From Amaurobius ferox (Eukaryota; Arthropoda; Arachnida; Araneae; Amaurobiidae), in assembly GCA_951213105.1 (NCBI GenBank), contig OX578142.1, positions 116,196,565-116,260,564 on the forward strand: a stretch of 64,000 nucleotides of DNA. Reading direction: 5' to 3'. Position 1 is the stretch's first letter. Every line of letters begins with the position of its first letter. The notes below the pieces were generated by a model. It worked only from the letters and a program-made list of their open reading frames with translations, made no database searches and had not been told where the DNA came from. The position numbers and the translations under genes are program-made. This document shows positions 48,033 through 59,159 of this stretch, in pieces.

Positions 48033-49572
48033 ACTTTCCTTACAGACATAGTAAGGGAAAGTATTGTGACGGGGTCAAAAATTCGAATTCCATTTTTTGT
48101 CGGAAGCAAGCGTTTCAAGCATCCCTGAGCTCCAATCGAACGTTTTTGGAGTGATGTCTGTGTGTAAGGGGGGAGGGGGGGGGGAATCTGTAGATGCGAT
48201 ATCTCATAAATGAGTTAAAGGTTTCAAACACAATTCGGTGCAATCATTACAATCAGTGAATGCTGGAACTCTATTGATGTTAAACGTTTGGACATCCTTT
48301 TAATTTTCAAATGAATTCTTAAAAAAAAATCATTAAAAATTCAAGACCTTCAATATGATAAATAGATAATTATTTTAGACGTAATATTTTATTAGAAAGC
48401 GAATGACACAGATTTCAAAACGCTAACATGAACCGTTCTTGATATACTGTATATTTTATTTTCACAAAAAAAAATTACATAAAAGTAAGAAAGTAGTAAG
48501 TATTATCACTTTCCATGTACAATATTATGCGACAAATCTGTTAACATCAGTTCGTTCCATTCACGACAGAAGTTATTTTTTGTAAGTGTTTTGTATTTTA
48601 AAGCCTAAGTTTAGTATAGCCCCATCAATAGTTTTCCCCCCACATGATATTAATAAAATATTAACTGCATCTTGATGAAAACTTTGCCCGTGAGTATGAA
48701 TAAAACATTCTTTTTGACTCATAAGTTGCCAAAAACACCAAATTTCAATTTATGTGATATTAATTCAATACCAACACCATTGTGATGTAGATCTTGTAGA
48801 CCCGTGTTTTACTAAGTGTGTTCCGGGAAATCCTTGAATTCCGTGGCAATATACCCCAGGGGTTCTGCGATGTGATAATTAGAAAAATTGAATTTTTAAA
48901 ACATGTATATTTCATGAGATGCCTCCACACCAAAAACATTCGAAATGCGAAATGATAGAAAAACATACATTGCAATGAGATAGAGACTTGAAAACTATTT
49001 CCAGCCTTCAAAACCGATCTATACATTTTATCAATTAATCGCAGCACTGAACGATGTCTTACTTTCACTGAACGATGTAGCAGCACTGAACGATATCAGC
49101 ATTGAACGATATCAACACTGAACGATGTTTTATTTCGCAGCACTGAACGATGTCTTATTTTCACTGAACGATATCAGCACTGCACGATGTCTTATTTTCA
49201 CTGAACGATATCAGCACTGAACGATGTCTTATTTCGCAGCACTGAACGATGTCTTATTTTCACTGAACAATATCAGCACTGAACGGTGTCTTATTTCGCA
49301 GCACTGAACGATGTCTTGTTTTCACTGAACGATATCAGCACTGAACAATGTGGTATTTTCAGTTTTTCTGCAGCAGTTTAAACGTAATTTTTTATATTTA
49401 TATTTTCATGCATTTTGCTCTAATAGTCATCTATAACGTATCAAAGATTAAACTGAGTTTGGCCAGCCCAACTCGAAATCTATGTACATCATTTTTTTGT
49501 TGTGAAAGTAAAGGCATTGATTGCATTATGTAGTGAAAGTTCTGTACTGCCCACATCAGATTTTTTTTTTAT
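48033..49572 (-). repeat. Interspersed family C, copy 3, expanded by a minisatellite
   Basis: Minus orientation. It begins with a terminal hairpin actttccttac/gtaagggaaagt (48033-48062), followed by attgtgacggggtc. The far end is the inverse of ctgatgtgggcagtacagaa (about 49535-49562). The 49041-49365 array sits inside. Confidence 0.72.
49041..49365. repeat. Minisatellite of cactgaacgatrtc units
   Basis: About 17 copies of the 14-16 bp unit cactgaacgatgtc/cactgaacgatatca, spaced by ttattt, ttattttc or gcag, giving a higher-order period of roughly 50 bp. Unit order alternates between gatgtcttatt and gatatcag. Confidence 0.9.
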
Positions 49573-50239
49573 TATGCGAGTAAGTAAGGAAAATATTCTC
49601 TTGTTATTTAAAATGTTGTCAAAATGTACTCTTAATCATTGAAATTAATTAATTAATTAATTATCGAAAAGGAACTGCAAATCAATGTGGAAAGAAAGGA
49701 AAATATTAAAAAAAAATATTTAAATCTTGAAAATATCGAGATTTTTTCCATTCTGAGTGCTTGGAGAGATTTGGTGCAAACCTCCATCATAGACAAAAAA
49801 TTGATTTTTAAGGATTTCTTTATTCGCTACTTTTTTTTCGCCGCAAAAGGTAGATCCAACAAACAAACAAAAAAAATCTAAATGAATTTCTCAGTTTATT
49901 TCATTTTCCATTCTAACTTGATTATGTTACAGAAATAAATAAAAATAATGTGTAACATTCATGAGAAATGCTGCTATTGCGTCAAATTCTTTGCAATCAA
50001 AAACTTTCTTTATAGGTCACATTTGATAACTTCTCCCATTAAAATTCAATGCATTTCAAAATTTTCATTTCTGCACTTTACTGCAATGAAAATCTAATAA
50101 AAAATCTGCGCCGTGCATCATAAGAATCAGCTATGATTTATGATGGTATAATTTCACTACGAAAGCTAATCTATCAAAGAGTATCATGTCACAATTTACT
50201 GTTCGTATGTCGTAAAAATTTCAATGACACCTTCTTCTT

Positions 50240-50965
50240 TTTACTTTGCCCACATATATAATATAATGCAAGGGAAAATATTGTGACGGGGTCGAAAACT
50301 CTTAAGTTGCCCAATCGAGGTCTAGACGGAAGAGCACGTTTAAAGTATCCCTGAGCTCGAATTGAACGCTTTTGATATGTGTGTGTGGATGCAATATCTT
50401 AAGGACGGATGGGGCGTTTTGAAAGGATTATTACAATCGGTGAACATTAGAAGCCTATTGATTTTAAGCGCGATCAAATGTTCGAAAGACCTTCTAATAT
50501 CCGAAGGAATTTTTGAAGAAACTATTTAAAAATCAATACCGATCATATTAATAAATAAATAAATATTCTATACGTAATTTTCCCTTAGAAAACGTATGAC
50601 GCAAGCGTTAGAACGCTAGCATGAATCGTTCTAGAAATATTGCACGTTTTTCAAATAAATTTAGAAAAAATTACACACATTTTAAAAGTAGTAACTATTG
50701 TGAAATATGTTCCCTTTCCATATGCAATATTAAGCGACACATTAGTTAACATCACTCTACTGGATGTACTTCGTTCCATTCAAAGAAGATATTTTTTGTA
50801 ATAGTTTTGCATTTTGAATTCAAAGAATTCGCCAATAGTCATTTTTCCGACGGTATATTAATTCAATGTCAATTGCATATTGATGAGGATTTTGCACGTA
50901 AGTGTGAATAAGTCACCCTGTTTGGACTAATAAGTTGCCCAAACCGCCTAATATCAATTTATGTG
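50240..50965 (-). repeat. Interspersed family C, copy 4 (truncated)
   Basis: Starts at the terminal-hairpin end (attgtgacggggtcgaaaac) and fades near 50965 (ttgcccaaaccgcctaat). The putative plus-strand exon at 51068 lies just beyond. Confidence 0.68.
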
Positions 50966-51067
50966 ATGTTCATCAATGCCAAAATTATTGTGCCGTGGAA
51001 CTTGCACATGTCATATGCTTCCCAGATCAGTTTTTTTCTCTTTTCCCTTCTCTGCTCCTATTCTTAG

Positions 51068-51155
51068 CAATATTGCTCTCCAGGCCCGGAAGAGCATCCC
51101 GCATCACGTGACCTCGTCCCCTGACAACACCATAGTAACCGTGGATGCAGGACAG
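51068..51155 (+). CDS. Putative plus-strand exon of unknown gene
   Basis: A 45-base pyrimidine-rich tract ending ttcttag precedes an 88-nt GC-richer stretch that ends at donor gtaatc. With one leading base of a split codon it encodes 29 residues, NIALQARKSIPHHVTSSPDN then TIVTVDAGQ, ending in phase 0. Composition and the quality of the 3' splice site stand out from the AT-rich surroundings. It is antisense to, and inside, a large intron of the minus-strand calpain gene. No family recognised. If spliced to the acceptor at 54834 the protein would end GQPP-stop. Confidence 0.42.
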
Positions 51156-52087
51156 GTAATCTGAGTGTTAACATAATAGATACTGCGATTGTAAAATGGC
51201 GCAGCATCATTATGGATTAATATCTTTTAAGATAAACTTTCTGTCCCAAATTATATTGATCCATATATTTTGAACTCCAAAATTGTGTTAACATGTTCTA
51301 AAGATTTCCCCCGATGTAATTTATGGGTATTAGTAATCATATTGGGCACAAAACTCTGATATCCATCACGAAATTCCATACGTCATTAGCGTGGAACGCC
51401 AAGGCAGGCAGTTGTCGCCAATCTTGCGTTGAAAGGTTACTATAATTCTCCTGGAGACGAGGAGGATGAAACACAGGAAGATGCCATGTTCCTCTTATTG
51501 TATGGGAAAGCCGTGAAGTACAGCTGGGGGTAGGGGGGGGGGGGGGCGAATGAAAACGACGACCGACGACGGCCACATTAGTGTCCCGTTTGTTGCGAAG
51601 TTCTCGTAGATTTTCTAAAGAAAATTAATAGTTTTTACAGCGATATTTTAGCTAGAAAAAAAAATTACAGCTGGTTCAAAATTTCGGAAGATAAATGTTT
51701 ACAGTACACTTACAATCATTTAATGGTCTAATATAAAAATAGGTAGTGAATGAAAGTTTTATTCGCACATGAAAGCATTCATGAATTAGGTTACTTTCGA
51801 ATGTTTAAACTCAGATTATTGTAAAATGCATATTACAATATTTAAAACTAAAACAAAAACAGTTTAGTCATGTTATTAGAGATATTTTAAATCACGGAGA
51901 ATGTATAAAATTTAGTGTCGTAGGCACGGGTGGGGTCATAACTCCGGCCCCTTCTTCGATGGTGAAAAAATTGCAATAATTCTCGAAAGGGGCTCATATT
52001 AGAAAATGAAATTTAGCACTCGACCATTCACATTTTTGAGTTCCTGGCTACGCCTGATACCATTTGAGCTTGTCATTTTAATACATA
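51156..52087. other. Intron with GC-richer repeat remnant
   Basis: 51337-51576 is open on the minus strand (NLSTQDWRQLPALAFHANDV) but starts in a poly-G tract and looks like a mobile-element remnant rather than a gene. 51915-52060 carries another dispersed-repeat piece (tgagttcctggctacgcctg). Confidence 0.3.
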
Positions 52088-53502
52088 CACTACCCGACAC
52101 AGAAAATGCAACACCATGAAAGAGCGAATAAAGTGTGATGATAAAGGACCCACAGACAGATATGACATATATAAATAATTTATGTTAACTCCAGAAAGAT
52201 TTTACAATACAGTAATGGCATAGATAGGGTGATCAGTAGGCAGTAGAACCACTTCCTGCGGTGATACAAGAAGCAACCCTTCGAGGAACAGATGCAATGA
52301 ACGTGCGAATAGTTTCCTGAAGGATGGACGACTATATGCCTTCAACCATCCTCCACAGGTCATCCTCTGTTTGAGGCGGGGCAGGGCAACCAATCGACAG
52401 CCAATCACGTTCCATATATGCTCGATGGGGGTGAGAGATCTAGAGACAGCGAAGGCCAAGAAAGCACTTGGATACCTTGCAAGATGTGTCTGCTGATGGG
52501 TGCCTTGTGCGGTCGCACGTTATCTTGCTGGAAAACAGCATTTAACAACCGCTGAAGGTAAGGCAGTGCAACCGGTCGCAGCATCTCATCCACATATCAT
52601 CGCGCCGTCATTGTGCCTCTGACACGAACCTGAGGCGACCGGCTATCGAAGCCAATGGCACCCCCAAACCATGATACCGCGTTGTCGAAAAGTATGGCGT
52701 TCAACAGTCGCAGCAGGATTGGATCTGTTTCCACGTCACCTCTAGACTCTCACATGGCGACTGTCATTCGACAAACAGAACCGAGACTCGTGGCTAAACA
52801 CTATGTCTCATTTAGTCGTCCAAGAGGCTCGGGACCAACACCATTGCAATCTCTCACGTCGGTGTCTTGTCGTCAATGACAGTCTTCGTAAAGAACGGTT
52901 TGAGTGCAAGCCGCTTTCGGCCAATCGTCGAGAAACTGTTCTCGCTGATATTGGGACATCCAATGTACCCTGCAAATTCTGCAGAATGTCGACAGTCGCC
53001 ATTTGTAGGGCCGCCACCGCATACCTTCGAATGCGTCGATCAACGCGTGCTGACGTACATCTGGATGGACCTGTACCACTGCGACGATTCACATGCCGTT
53101 CTTCAATCCATCTTCTCCAAATCCATCGCACAGTGGACGCATCTACGCAGGTTTCAGCTTCGATACGTCGGTACGACCAGTCAGCCTTACGTAGGACTAA
53201 AATTAATCCGCTCGCACGATCATCCAAATGCTAAAACGGACTTCGACTCGTCGGACAGGCATCTCTTCAACAACGTGTCTTCTGAAACGAAAAACAGCTC
53301 GGAAAACGGGTTTTCGTAGGCGACAGACAGTAACAACTATTGGCTCATCTGCTGTTTCCCTCCCTTTCATTCCGCGCTCTAATCACATGACCTACTTGCA
53401 TTTCAGATCATTTGAATAAATCGGCCAGCTGTGTTTGTCTCACAATTTGCATAATTATACGGCTAAAGATTCATGGTGTTGCATTTTCTATGACGGCTAG
53501 TG
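52088..53502 (-). mobile_element. Second Tc1-like transposon, full length but dead
   Basis: 1415 bp between TA (52086-52087) and TA (53503-53504). TIRs: cactacccgacacagaaaat and (reversed right) cactagccgtcatagaaaat, both continuing gcaacaccatgaa. It encodes a transposase pseudogene on the minus strand, only distantly related to the element at 42038. Confidence 0.93.
52202..53227 (-). pseudogene. Tc1-like transposase pseudogene
   Basis: Minus strand. MDDRASGLILVLRKADWSYR starts the DNA-binding half; helix-turn-helix elements and RRSGTGPSR follow, with an intact frame for 139 codons. A frameshift then leads to VFSHESRFCLSNDSRHVRV, where the first catalytic Asp (FSDESRF) is His. Next come FQQDNVRPHKAPISRH with the second Asp, and, in another frame, TPIEHIWNVIGCRL, keeping the third acidic residue (Glu). 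About 340 codons in all. At least two frameshifts and one catalytic loss make it non-functional. Confidence 0.9.
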
Positions 53503-53579
53503 TAGTTTAAAAGATATATTAAAAATATGCATATCCATACATGCAATTGTTTCGTATGTTTCTGTTTTTCCAGACTCTT

Positions 53580-53689
53580 GAGAAGACGCCTGGTGACCTA
53601 GCAGGCTGAATCTCCGCTGTCTTATAGTATCGACTGCGTTACAGAACCTAGTGGACTTTAGATTCCCCCCCCCACACACACACACACCA

Positions 53690-53727
<38 letters not shown>

Positions 53728-54190
53728 GGAGTTAGAAAAAATGGGGTGGAAGATTAAAAGTACTTTCAGATTTCCCAAAAGTCCCTCTTTTGACTAAAAA
53801 GGCTGAATCTTAGCAAACTTAGAGTATCGACTATAGTACAGAACCTAACGGAGCCAGACATTAGATTTATCCCCCCCCCCCCCCCGGCGTTGAAACAAAA
53901 TAAGGGAGAAAGATTAAAAGTACTTTCGGATTTTCCAGAAGCCCCCGCCTTTGACCTAGAAGACTGAATCTTAGCAAACTTATAGTATCGACTACAATAC
54001 AGAACTTAACAGAGCCGGATTTTACATTTACCCTCTGGGGGTGAAGCAAAGAGGGGAGGGAGATAAAATGTACTTTCAGATTCTCCAGAAGCTCCCCCTC
54101 CCCTTGACTTAAAAGGCTAAACCTTAGCAAACTTACCATCGACTACAGTACATAACCTAACGGATCAGGATTTAAGTTTCTTCATAGTTT
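53580..54190 (+). repeat. Satellite F array, about 158-bp unit
   Basis: Four units starting with aggctgaatcttagcaaact near 53603, 53801, 53961 and 54115. Each is followed by atagtatcgactacagtaca, gaacctaacggagcc, a C-run, and agattaaaagtactttcaga. The first unit is lengthened by an (AC)n tract at 53668-53725. Confidence 0.85.
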
Positions 54191-54488
54191 CTCTGTTTTT
54201 AACAAGTTTTAATACTAGTATAGCTGTATAAAACATATAAATGTGCTGTATAATAGCTTCGACTACCTAAAATTATTAAATACTAGGACGAATTATCTGG
54301 CGTTTCCCGGATACTAAAATAAGCGGCCGCTACTTCAATAATACAAAAACATCTTTGATACACCTAAATAAGCTCCTTTGATACGCCCTAAATAAGCTCA
54401 GTTAGGAATAAGATGGTTAATTCAGCAAACAAACGGTTCGTTCTTAGTGGTTGTTAAGAGCGCATATTGTTCTACCTGTGCTTTTAGT

Positions 54489-54590
54489 CTGAAGAAGAGG
54501 TCTTATAACGCCTTCAAAACAATTGTCGTCACCTAAATAACATGACTGCTTTCTCCAAGAAAGTTTTATAAGTCACTGTATTACAAACAC
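54489..54590 (+). repeat. Family G 100-bp repeat, copy 1
   Basis: ctgaagaagaggtcttataa, cgccttcaaaacaattgtcg, then ctttctccaagaaagttt. Inverted ends (gaagaa../..ttcttcaag in the consensus). Shared with 56492 and 58743. Confidence 0.7.
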
Positions 54591-54833
54591 TGTAATTTTA
54601 TAACCCTGTTAATTTTCAATAAATATATTGTATGTATTTTGTATTTTCTTTTCTACGGAAGGTATGTATTTTGTATTTTTCCCTACTTTCATTTCGAAAG
54701 CAATTTGCATTATTTAGAAAAAAATATTTCATTCCCAGCGTTACAAAATTGGTTAAATATCTTTGTGTGTGTATATGTGGAAATGACGTCCTTTAACGTC
54801 ATTCTAATCACACATCATTTTATTTTCCCACAG

Positions 54834-54842
54834 CCGCCCTGA
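54834..54842 (+). CDS. Possible terminal codons of the plus-strand gene
   Basis: The acceptor cattttattttcccacag is followed by CCG CCC TGA, which in phase 0 would terminate the protein begun at 51068-51155. In another phase the same exon reads ALSSLSENTNKTLWAPQML-stop, ending at about 54891. The following 250 bases are unusually GC-rich for this window and would be 3' UTR. Splicing is inferred, and which phase is used is undecided. Confidence 0.28.
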   Translation, partial: PP

Positions 54843-54890
54843 GCAGCCTTTCCGAGAACACTAACAAAACGCTATGGGCACCGCAGATGC

Positions 54891-55132
54891 TATAAGATAT
54901 CTATGTGATGAGAATCGCTCTATTTCGTGAGACCCAAAATGGATGCCAATTACACGCGCCGCGCAGAAATCTGCAGTCCTTCAATCCCCCCGTCACCATC
55001 ACACACACACACATGTCGACTACCTGTATCCCATCATCCTAGCCTGAAGGTTGTCAATGTCATTCGAAATCGCCCACTTGGCATTTAAAACGAAAACGTG
55101 AAAATATTAAAATTTATATTTTAAAAATATAA
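54891..55132 (+). other. GC-richer block, possible 3' UTR
   Basis: Follows the putative terminal exon at 54834. Includes a (CA)n tract at 54998-55012. No ORF. Confidence 0.25.
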
Positions 55133-55546
55133 ATGGTATTAATTATTTTTATTTACTTCATCAATATCAATCACGGATTCAAAGGATTACCGTTAAATCT
55201 ACATGAAAAGGTGTTTTATAAACGTCTTCTGAAGTTTCACCCTCATGTCAATCCCATAGGATCGGTGCCCTACAAACCAAACCCATCCGAAGCAGACGAT
55301 GTGTATGACGTCATGTTGGAAAGAAGGGGTCCATTGGAGAGGGAAAATGGGTACCGGAAATTGCTCCTCGAATGGGGCATTCCATTATCTTTTTTTTTTT
55401 TCCTAATACGGGGGGGGGGGGGGGGGCACTCAGAATTTTTATGTTGCCATATTCACTTTAATGAAAATAATTATTTTTCTGTCAGATATGTGCCTTCTAT
55501 TTTCTACGTTCTTTTTCCCTTTTCTATTTATTTATTTTTTTTCTAG
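55133..55546 (+). other. 137-codon ORF, unidentified
   Basis: The middle of this ORF (about 55184-55395) has balanced codon use and a plausible globular composition: LPLNLHEKVFYKRLLKFHPH, NPIGSVPYKPNPSEADDVYD, then LERENGYRKLLLEWGIPLS. The ends look non-coding: the N-terminus is AT-rich and hydrophobic, and the last part is translated poly-T and a poly-G tract (about 55410-55426). It may be an internal exon of a plus-strand gene or a transposon remnant. No strong splice sites were found around the core and no family is recognised. Confidence 0.25.
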
Positions 55547-55549
55547 GGG

Positions 55550-58500
55550 AAGGGGGAGTGAGGGAGAGAGCTTTTAAAGTTTAGACATTTTGTCCGGGTC
55601 TGCTGCGATATTTTTTCTTTCCTAATTGAACCATTACCTTTTCCCATTTTAGTGATTGGCTGTTATATTGAAATCACATCTCCTTCGATTTCTGCGTAAT
55701 TCTGATTGAAAGTGGTATCAGCAGATTTGGGGTTCTGATGGGTACGGCCACCCCCAATGCACTCTTTATATAAGAGCAGTCCTTTTTTTAGGCACCTCCT
55801 TTTTTGTGGATCCTCTCTCGTATTGACGATTTTATATATATCTATATTATTATATTCATGTTTAATTAGGATTGAAAATGTCTGTTTGGGAATACCTTGA
55901 GATACGGAAGTTTTGACATGGGTCACATGCGACCTTTGATAAAGGCCACCCTTATTTTTGAACAGAATCTCTATTTATTTATTTTGTGTGTGTGTGTGTG
56001 AAAGATTCTCAATTTAGGACAGCAATTTCTGTGTTATATTATTTTTTTAACCTACTGTTAATTTTTTAGTAGTTAGATTGATGAAATTAACTTTCAAAAT
56101 CGGTTAATTTCTTTTACTATTCTCTTCTTAATTACGGCCTCATTCCCCTGTAATTATTTCATATTTCTTCTCTTACAGAGCTTTAACTATTTTCCCTCTC
56201 ACTAAACTCTTTCATTTTTTTTTTTTTTGTCAATAATTTAACGGTTCATATATTTTTTTCTCAATGTTTTATTTTAAATCTCATATCAATGCTTAAGCAT
56301 TTTCAGAGCCAGCTACTCTCGTCTTCCTTTATCGGCCCTTATTGATATTTTTATGATTATTTTTTTCAATAATTGATTCTACCTGTTAGCGCATTTTTTA
56401 CTGTGTGATTTAGCTCTATTAGAATTGTTCTTCGCTTACCTCGTCGTAATTCATTCTTGTCTATTATTAAAGGCGCATACTTGATATATTGCCTTAAGAA
56501 AGGACTCATAACGCACTTGAAACAATTGTAATCACCTAATTGACATATGTCTGCTTTCTTCAAGGAAGTTTTCTAAGTTGTTGCATTACAGACTTTAAAA
56601 AGACATGAACAATCTAAAAAACTTCGTTAATATTCCAAAATCTCTATTTGTAGCACGAATCATCTCATATTCAATATGTCCCTAGAATTACAATATTTTC
56701 ACACTATTGTGTTGCTTTATTTGTGTTGTACGTTACTTAAAAAATGGTAGTAATTATTGTGAACTTCTATCATTTTAAATGTCAACCGCTTCATATTCTC
56801 GTCATGGGGAATATAATGGTGAATAATGGGGAAAATTGCATGTCAATATGAAATTTCATATGCATAAAGTTGCTATACGTATCCTAGGTGATTGCTTTTT
56901 GCTTAAATCTGGTGAATTGAATTTATCGCAATGTACTACTTCTCGGCTTTTCTTCCCTTTGCATACCATACCGGCCCTGTTTCAGTCGCACCGTGACAGA
57001 AATGACAGGTATGACAGTTGCTATAACATTTTAAAGTTTGCAATGGGTTTATCAGGTCTTCTAAATTTGACACATTCAAGCAAGTTAATGTTAAAGCAAA
57101 ATGTTTTAATTCAAAACCTGCATTTTTTAACATAGTATAGGTTACTGATAATCTAAAGATAAGTGTCATTAAAAGTTTAAATATTTATAACTACATATAC
57201 TTTATTTAGACATTTATTTATATTTAATTATGTGCTCCTTATCTAAATATTTAATTGCATTATTATTTATTTATTTCTCTTATGCAACTTACTAGAAACG
57301 TTAGTTAATTCTAGCCTTGGATTTTTACATAAAGAACGTCTAAATTTTATACGGATATTTTTATTCAGGTGAAAATGAACACATATGCATACATGTACAT
57401 ATATGCAGCTATTTTACCAAACGTTGACAAAATGTTCTGCTGAGTATTAAAACAGATGAAATATTAAAACAAGAATAGCTACAAAAATCTAAAATTTGAA
57501 TTTTTAAAACAGTATCTCAATACTCTATGAGGAAGCATGTAATATATTTAGAATTAACTTGAATAACAAAGATGTTATGTCCATTTGTTATTCAATGTCC
57601 TGTGAATATTCTTCTCTGAAAATTATTTCTCTAAAACTTTGATTTATTTCATCAAAATATCAAGATATTGCTTTCCTATTTTTTACTTTATGTTCGAATA
57701 GTTTTTTGAGAAGATGAGCATGCTTTGAGATTTAAATAATTAATTTTAAAAATGTACACTGAAAGGCTAAAATAATGAAATTATTTTCAATATGTATCTG
57801 AAAACTTCCAAAAGTTCTATTTACAAATTACTTGTATTTGCAAATAGAACTATGTTAATTTCTGCTATGCTATGTTAATTTCTTCTAAAAAGTAAATTTA
57901 AGAGCTTTGATTTTTTTTTTTTAATACTTGGCTGCAAACGCAAAGCACTGTTATTAGATAGTGTAAGTATATTATTGTGTAAAACTGCATAATAGTATTC
58001 AGAAAAATAAACTTCTAACTTCATGATTAATTACTGGGGGCTCTGAATTGTCTGAATTCTTTATCTAATTTGAAATTAATAAAAACGATTTGCCTAATTA
58101 TGTGAATTAATCCTTTGCGTATATTTCCTGAAATATTAAAATAGATAAAAAGTAATTTGGACACAGGGCACGTAGAAACTGTTTATTCTCACTGTAAATA
58201 TTTTTAAAAATATTAAAAATAATAAAAAAATATTAAAAGTAACTGAAAAACGTATATAACTAAACGCTTTTTAAACCGTGTCAAAATGCTTTTTTCAAAA
58301 GCAGTGCTTGATTATGGTTGGGACTTGGTGGTTTCTACAGAAAATGTTGGGACCCAATATGACGACTGTCTGATAACAGTTGGTCTCAGTTATAAGCTTT
58401 TTTTTCCACGGGTACTGGGCTCCAACCCATTTATAACCTCTTACTCTGGTAAACAAAAAGAAACCTTAAACATATTGCTCAAGATGTATATAAATTTGTT

Positions 58501-58742
58501 TTTAAAAATTTCTTTAAAATGAATATTTCTTAAATAAATGAATGTATTTTTTTTATTTTATTGAACTCGTGCAAATTAAAATCTGTCTGAAAACGATCTT
58601 TCTGACATCACCTTTCTGTCAGTTATTGGAAGATTTTACCTGACTTTTTCGCGGCAACCTAGAACATCAAATGCAATCTAGTTTATTATTCTTTCACAAT
58701 AAATAAAACTGATATTTGTGAGAATATAATTTTCTAATACTA
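55550..58742. other. Intron, pyrimidine-rich then AT-rich; family G copy 2 at 56492-56592
   Basis: The G copy reads ccttaagaaaggactcataa, acttgaaacaattgtaatca, ctttcttcaaggaagtttt. Otherwise no gene. (TG)n at 55986-55999. A duplicated ctatgttaatttctkct sits at 57850-57885. Confidence 0.4.
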
Positions 58743-58856
58743 CCTTGAAGAAATCAGGCATAGGGGCGAGGACCCCATCGAAACAACTGTAGTCGCCTAA
58801 TTGACCTATGCCTAATTGACCTTTCTTCAAGAAAGTTATTAGAAAGTTTTGCCATT
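58743..58856 (+). repeat. Family G 100-bp repeat, copy 3
   Basis: ccttgaagaaatcaggcata, ccccatcgaaacaactgtag, ctttcttcaagaaagttatt. It ends 36 bp before the donor of the MGCGAS exon. Confidence 0.7.
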
Positions 58857-58892
58857 ATTCTATACTTGAAAACTTATCATTTCCTAATTTAC

Positions 58893-59087
58893 CTGAAAGC
58901 CAGACGCCCTCATATCTTTGTGTGGGTTCTTTCTGAGAGGCATACTGGATTCTGAGTCGGCATCCGATAAATCTGGAGACAGGGATCGACGACGGGGAGG
59001 CGGTCTCTCCCTCTCCCTCTCCCTCTCCCACTCTTCCAGGGATGCTTGTGAATCAGAGTCCCCCTCCACACTAGCACCACAGCCCAT
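58893..59087 (-). CDS. Probable first coding exon with MGCGAS start
   Basis: An ATG at 59087 opens 65 codons ending at donor gtaaat (58892). An in-frame TGA just upstream makes this ATG the initiator, and an acceptor-like tttcgcctag lies 13 bases before it, suggesting a non-coding leader exon. The product begins MGCGASVEGDSDSQASLEEW, then has four Glu-Arg pairs from CTCTCC-type repeats, a Pro/Arg-rich stretch, SLSPDLSDADSESS, and a basic end. Gly2 with Cys3 and Ser6 fits an N-myristoylation plus palmitoylation signal, implying membrane attachment. It is placed in the calpain gene by strand and position only; it could belong to a separate gene. The hydrophilic acidic and Ser-rich content resembles a disordered N-terminal extension. 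Confidence 0.55.
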
Positions 59088-59159
59088 CGGGGATCAAATC
59101 CTAGGCGAAACAACATATATAATAGAAAATAACATAATAGAAAACTGAATTCTTTAAGA

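Noticed and set aside
49041..49365. CRISPR-like array
   Set aside because: Unit is 14-16 bp with no unique spacers; eukaryotic minisatellite.
52803..53319. Plus-strand ORFs of 143 and 150 codons
   Set aside because: Antisense shadows of the minus-strand Tc1 transposase.
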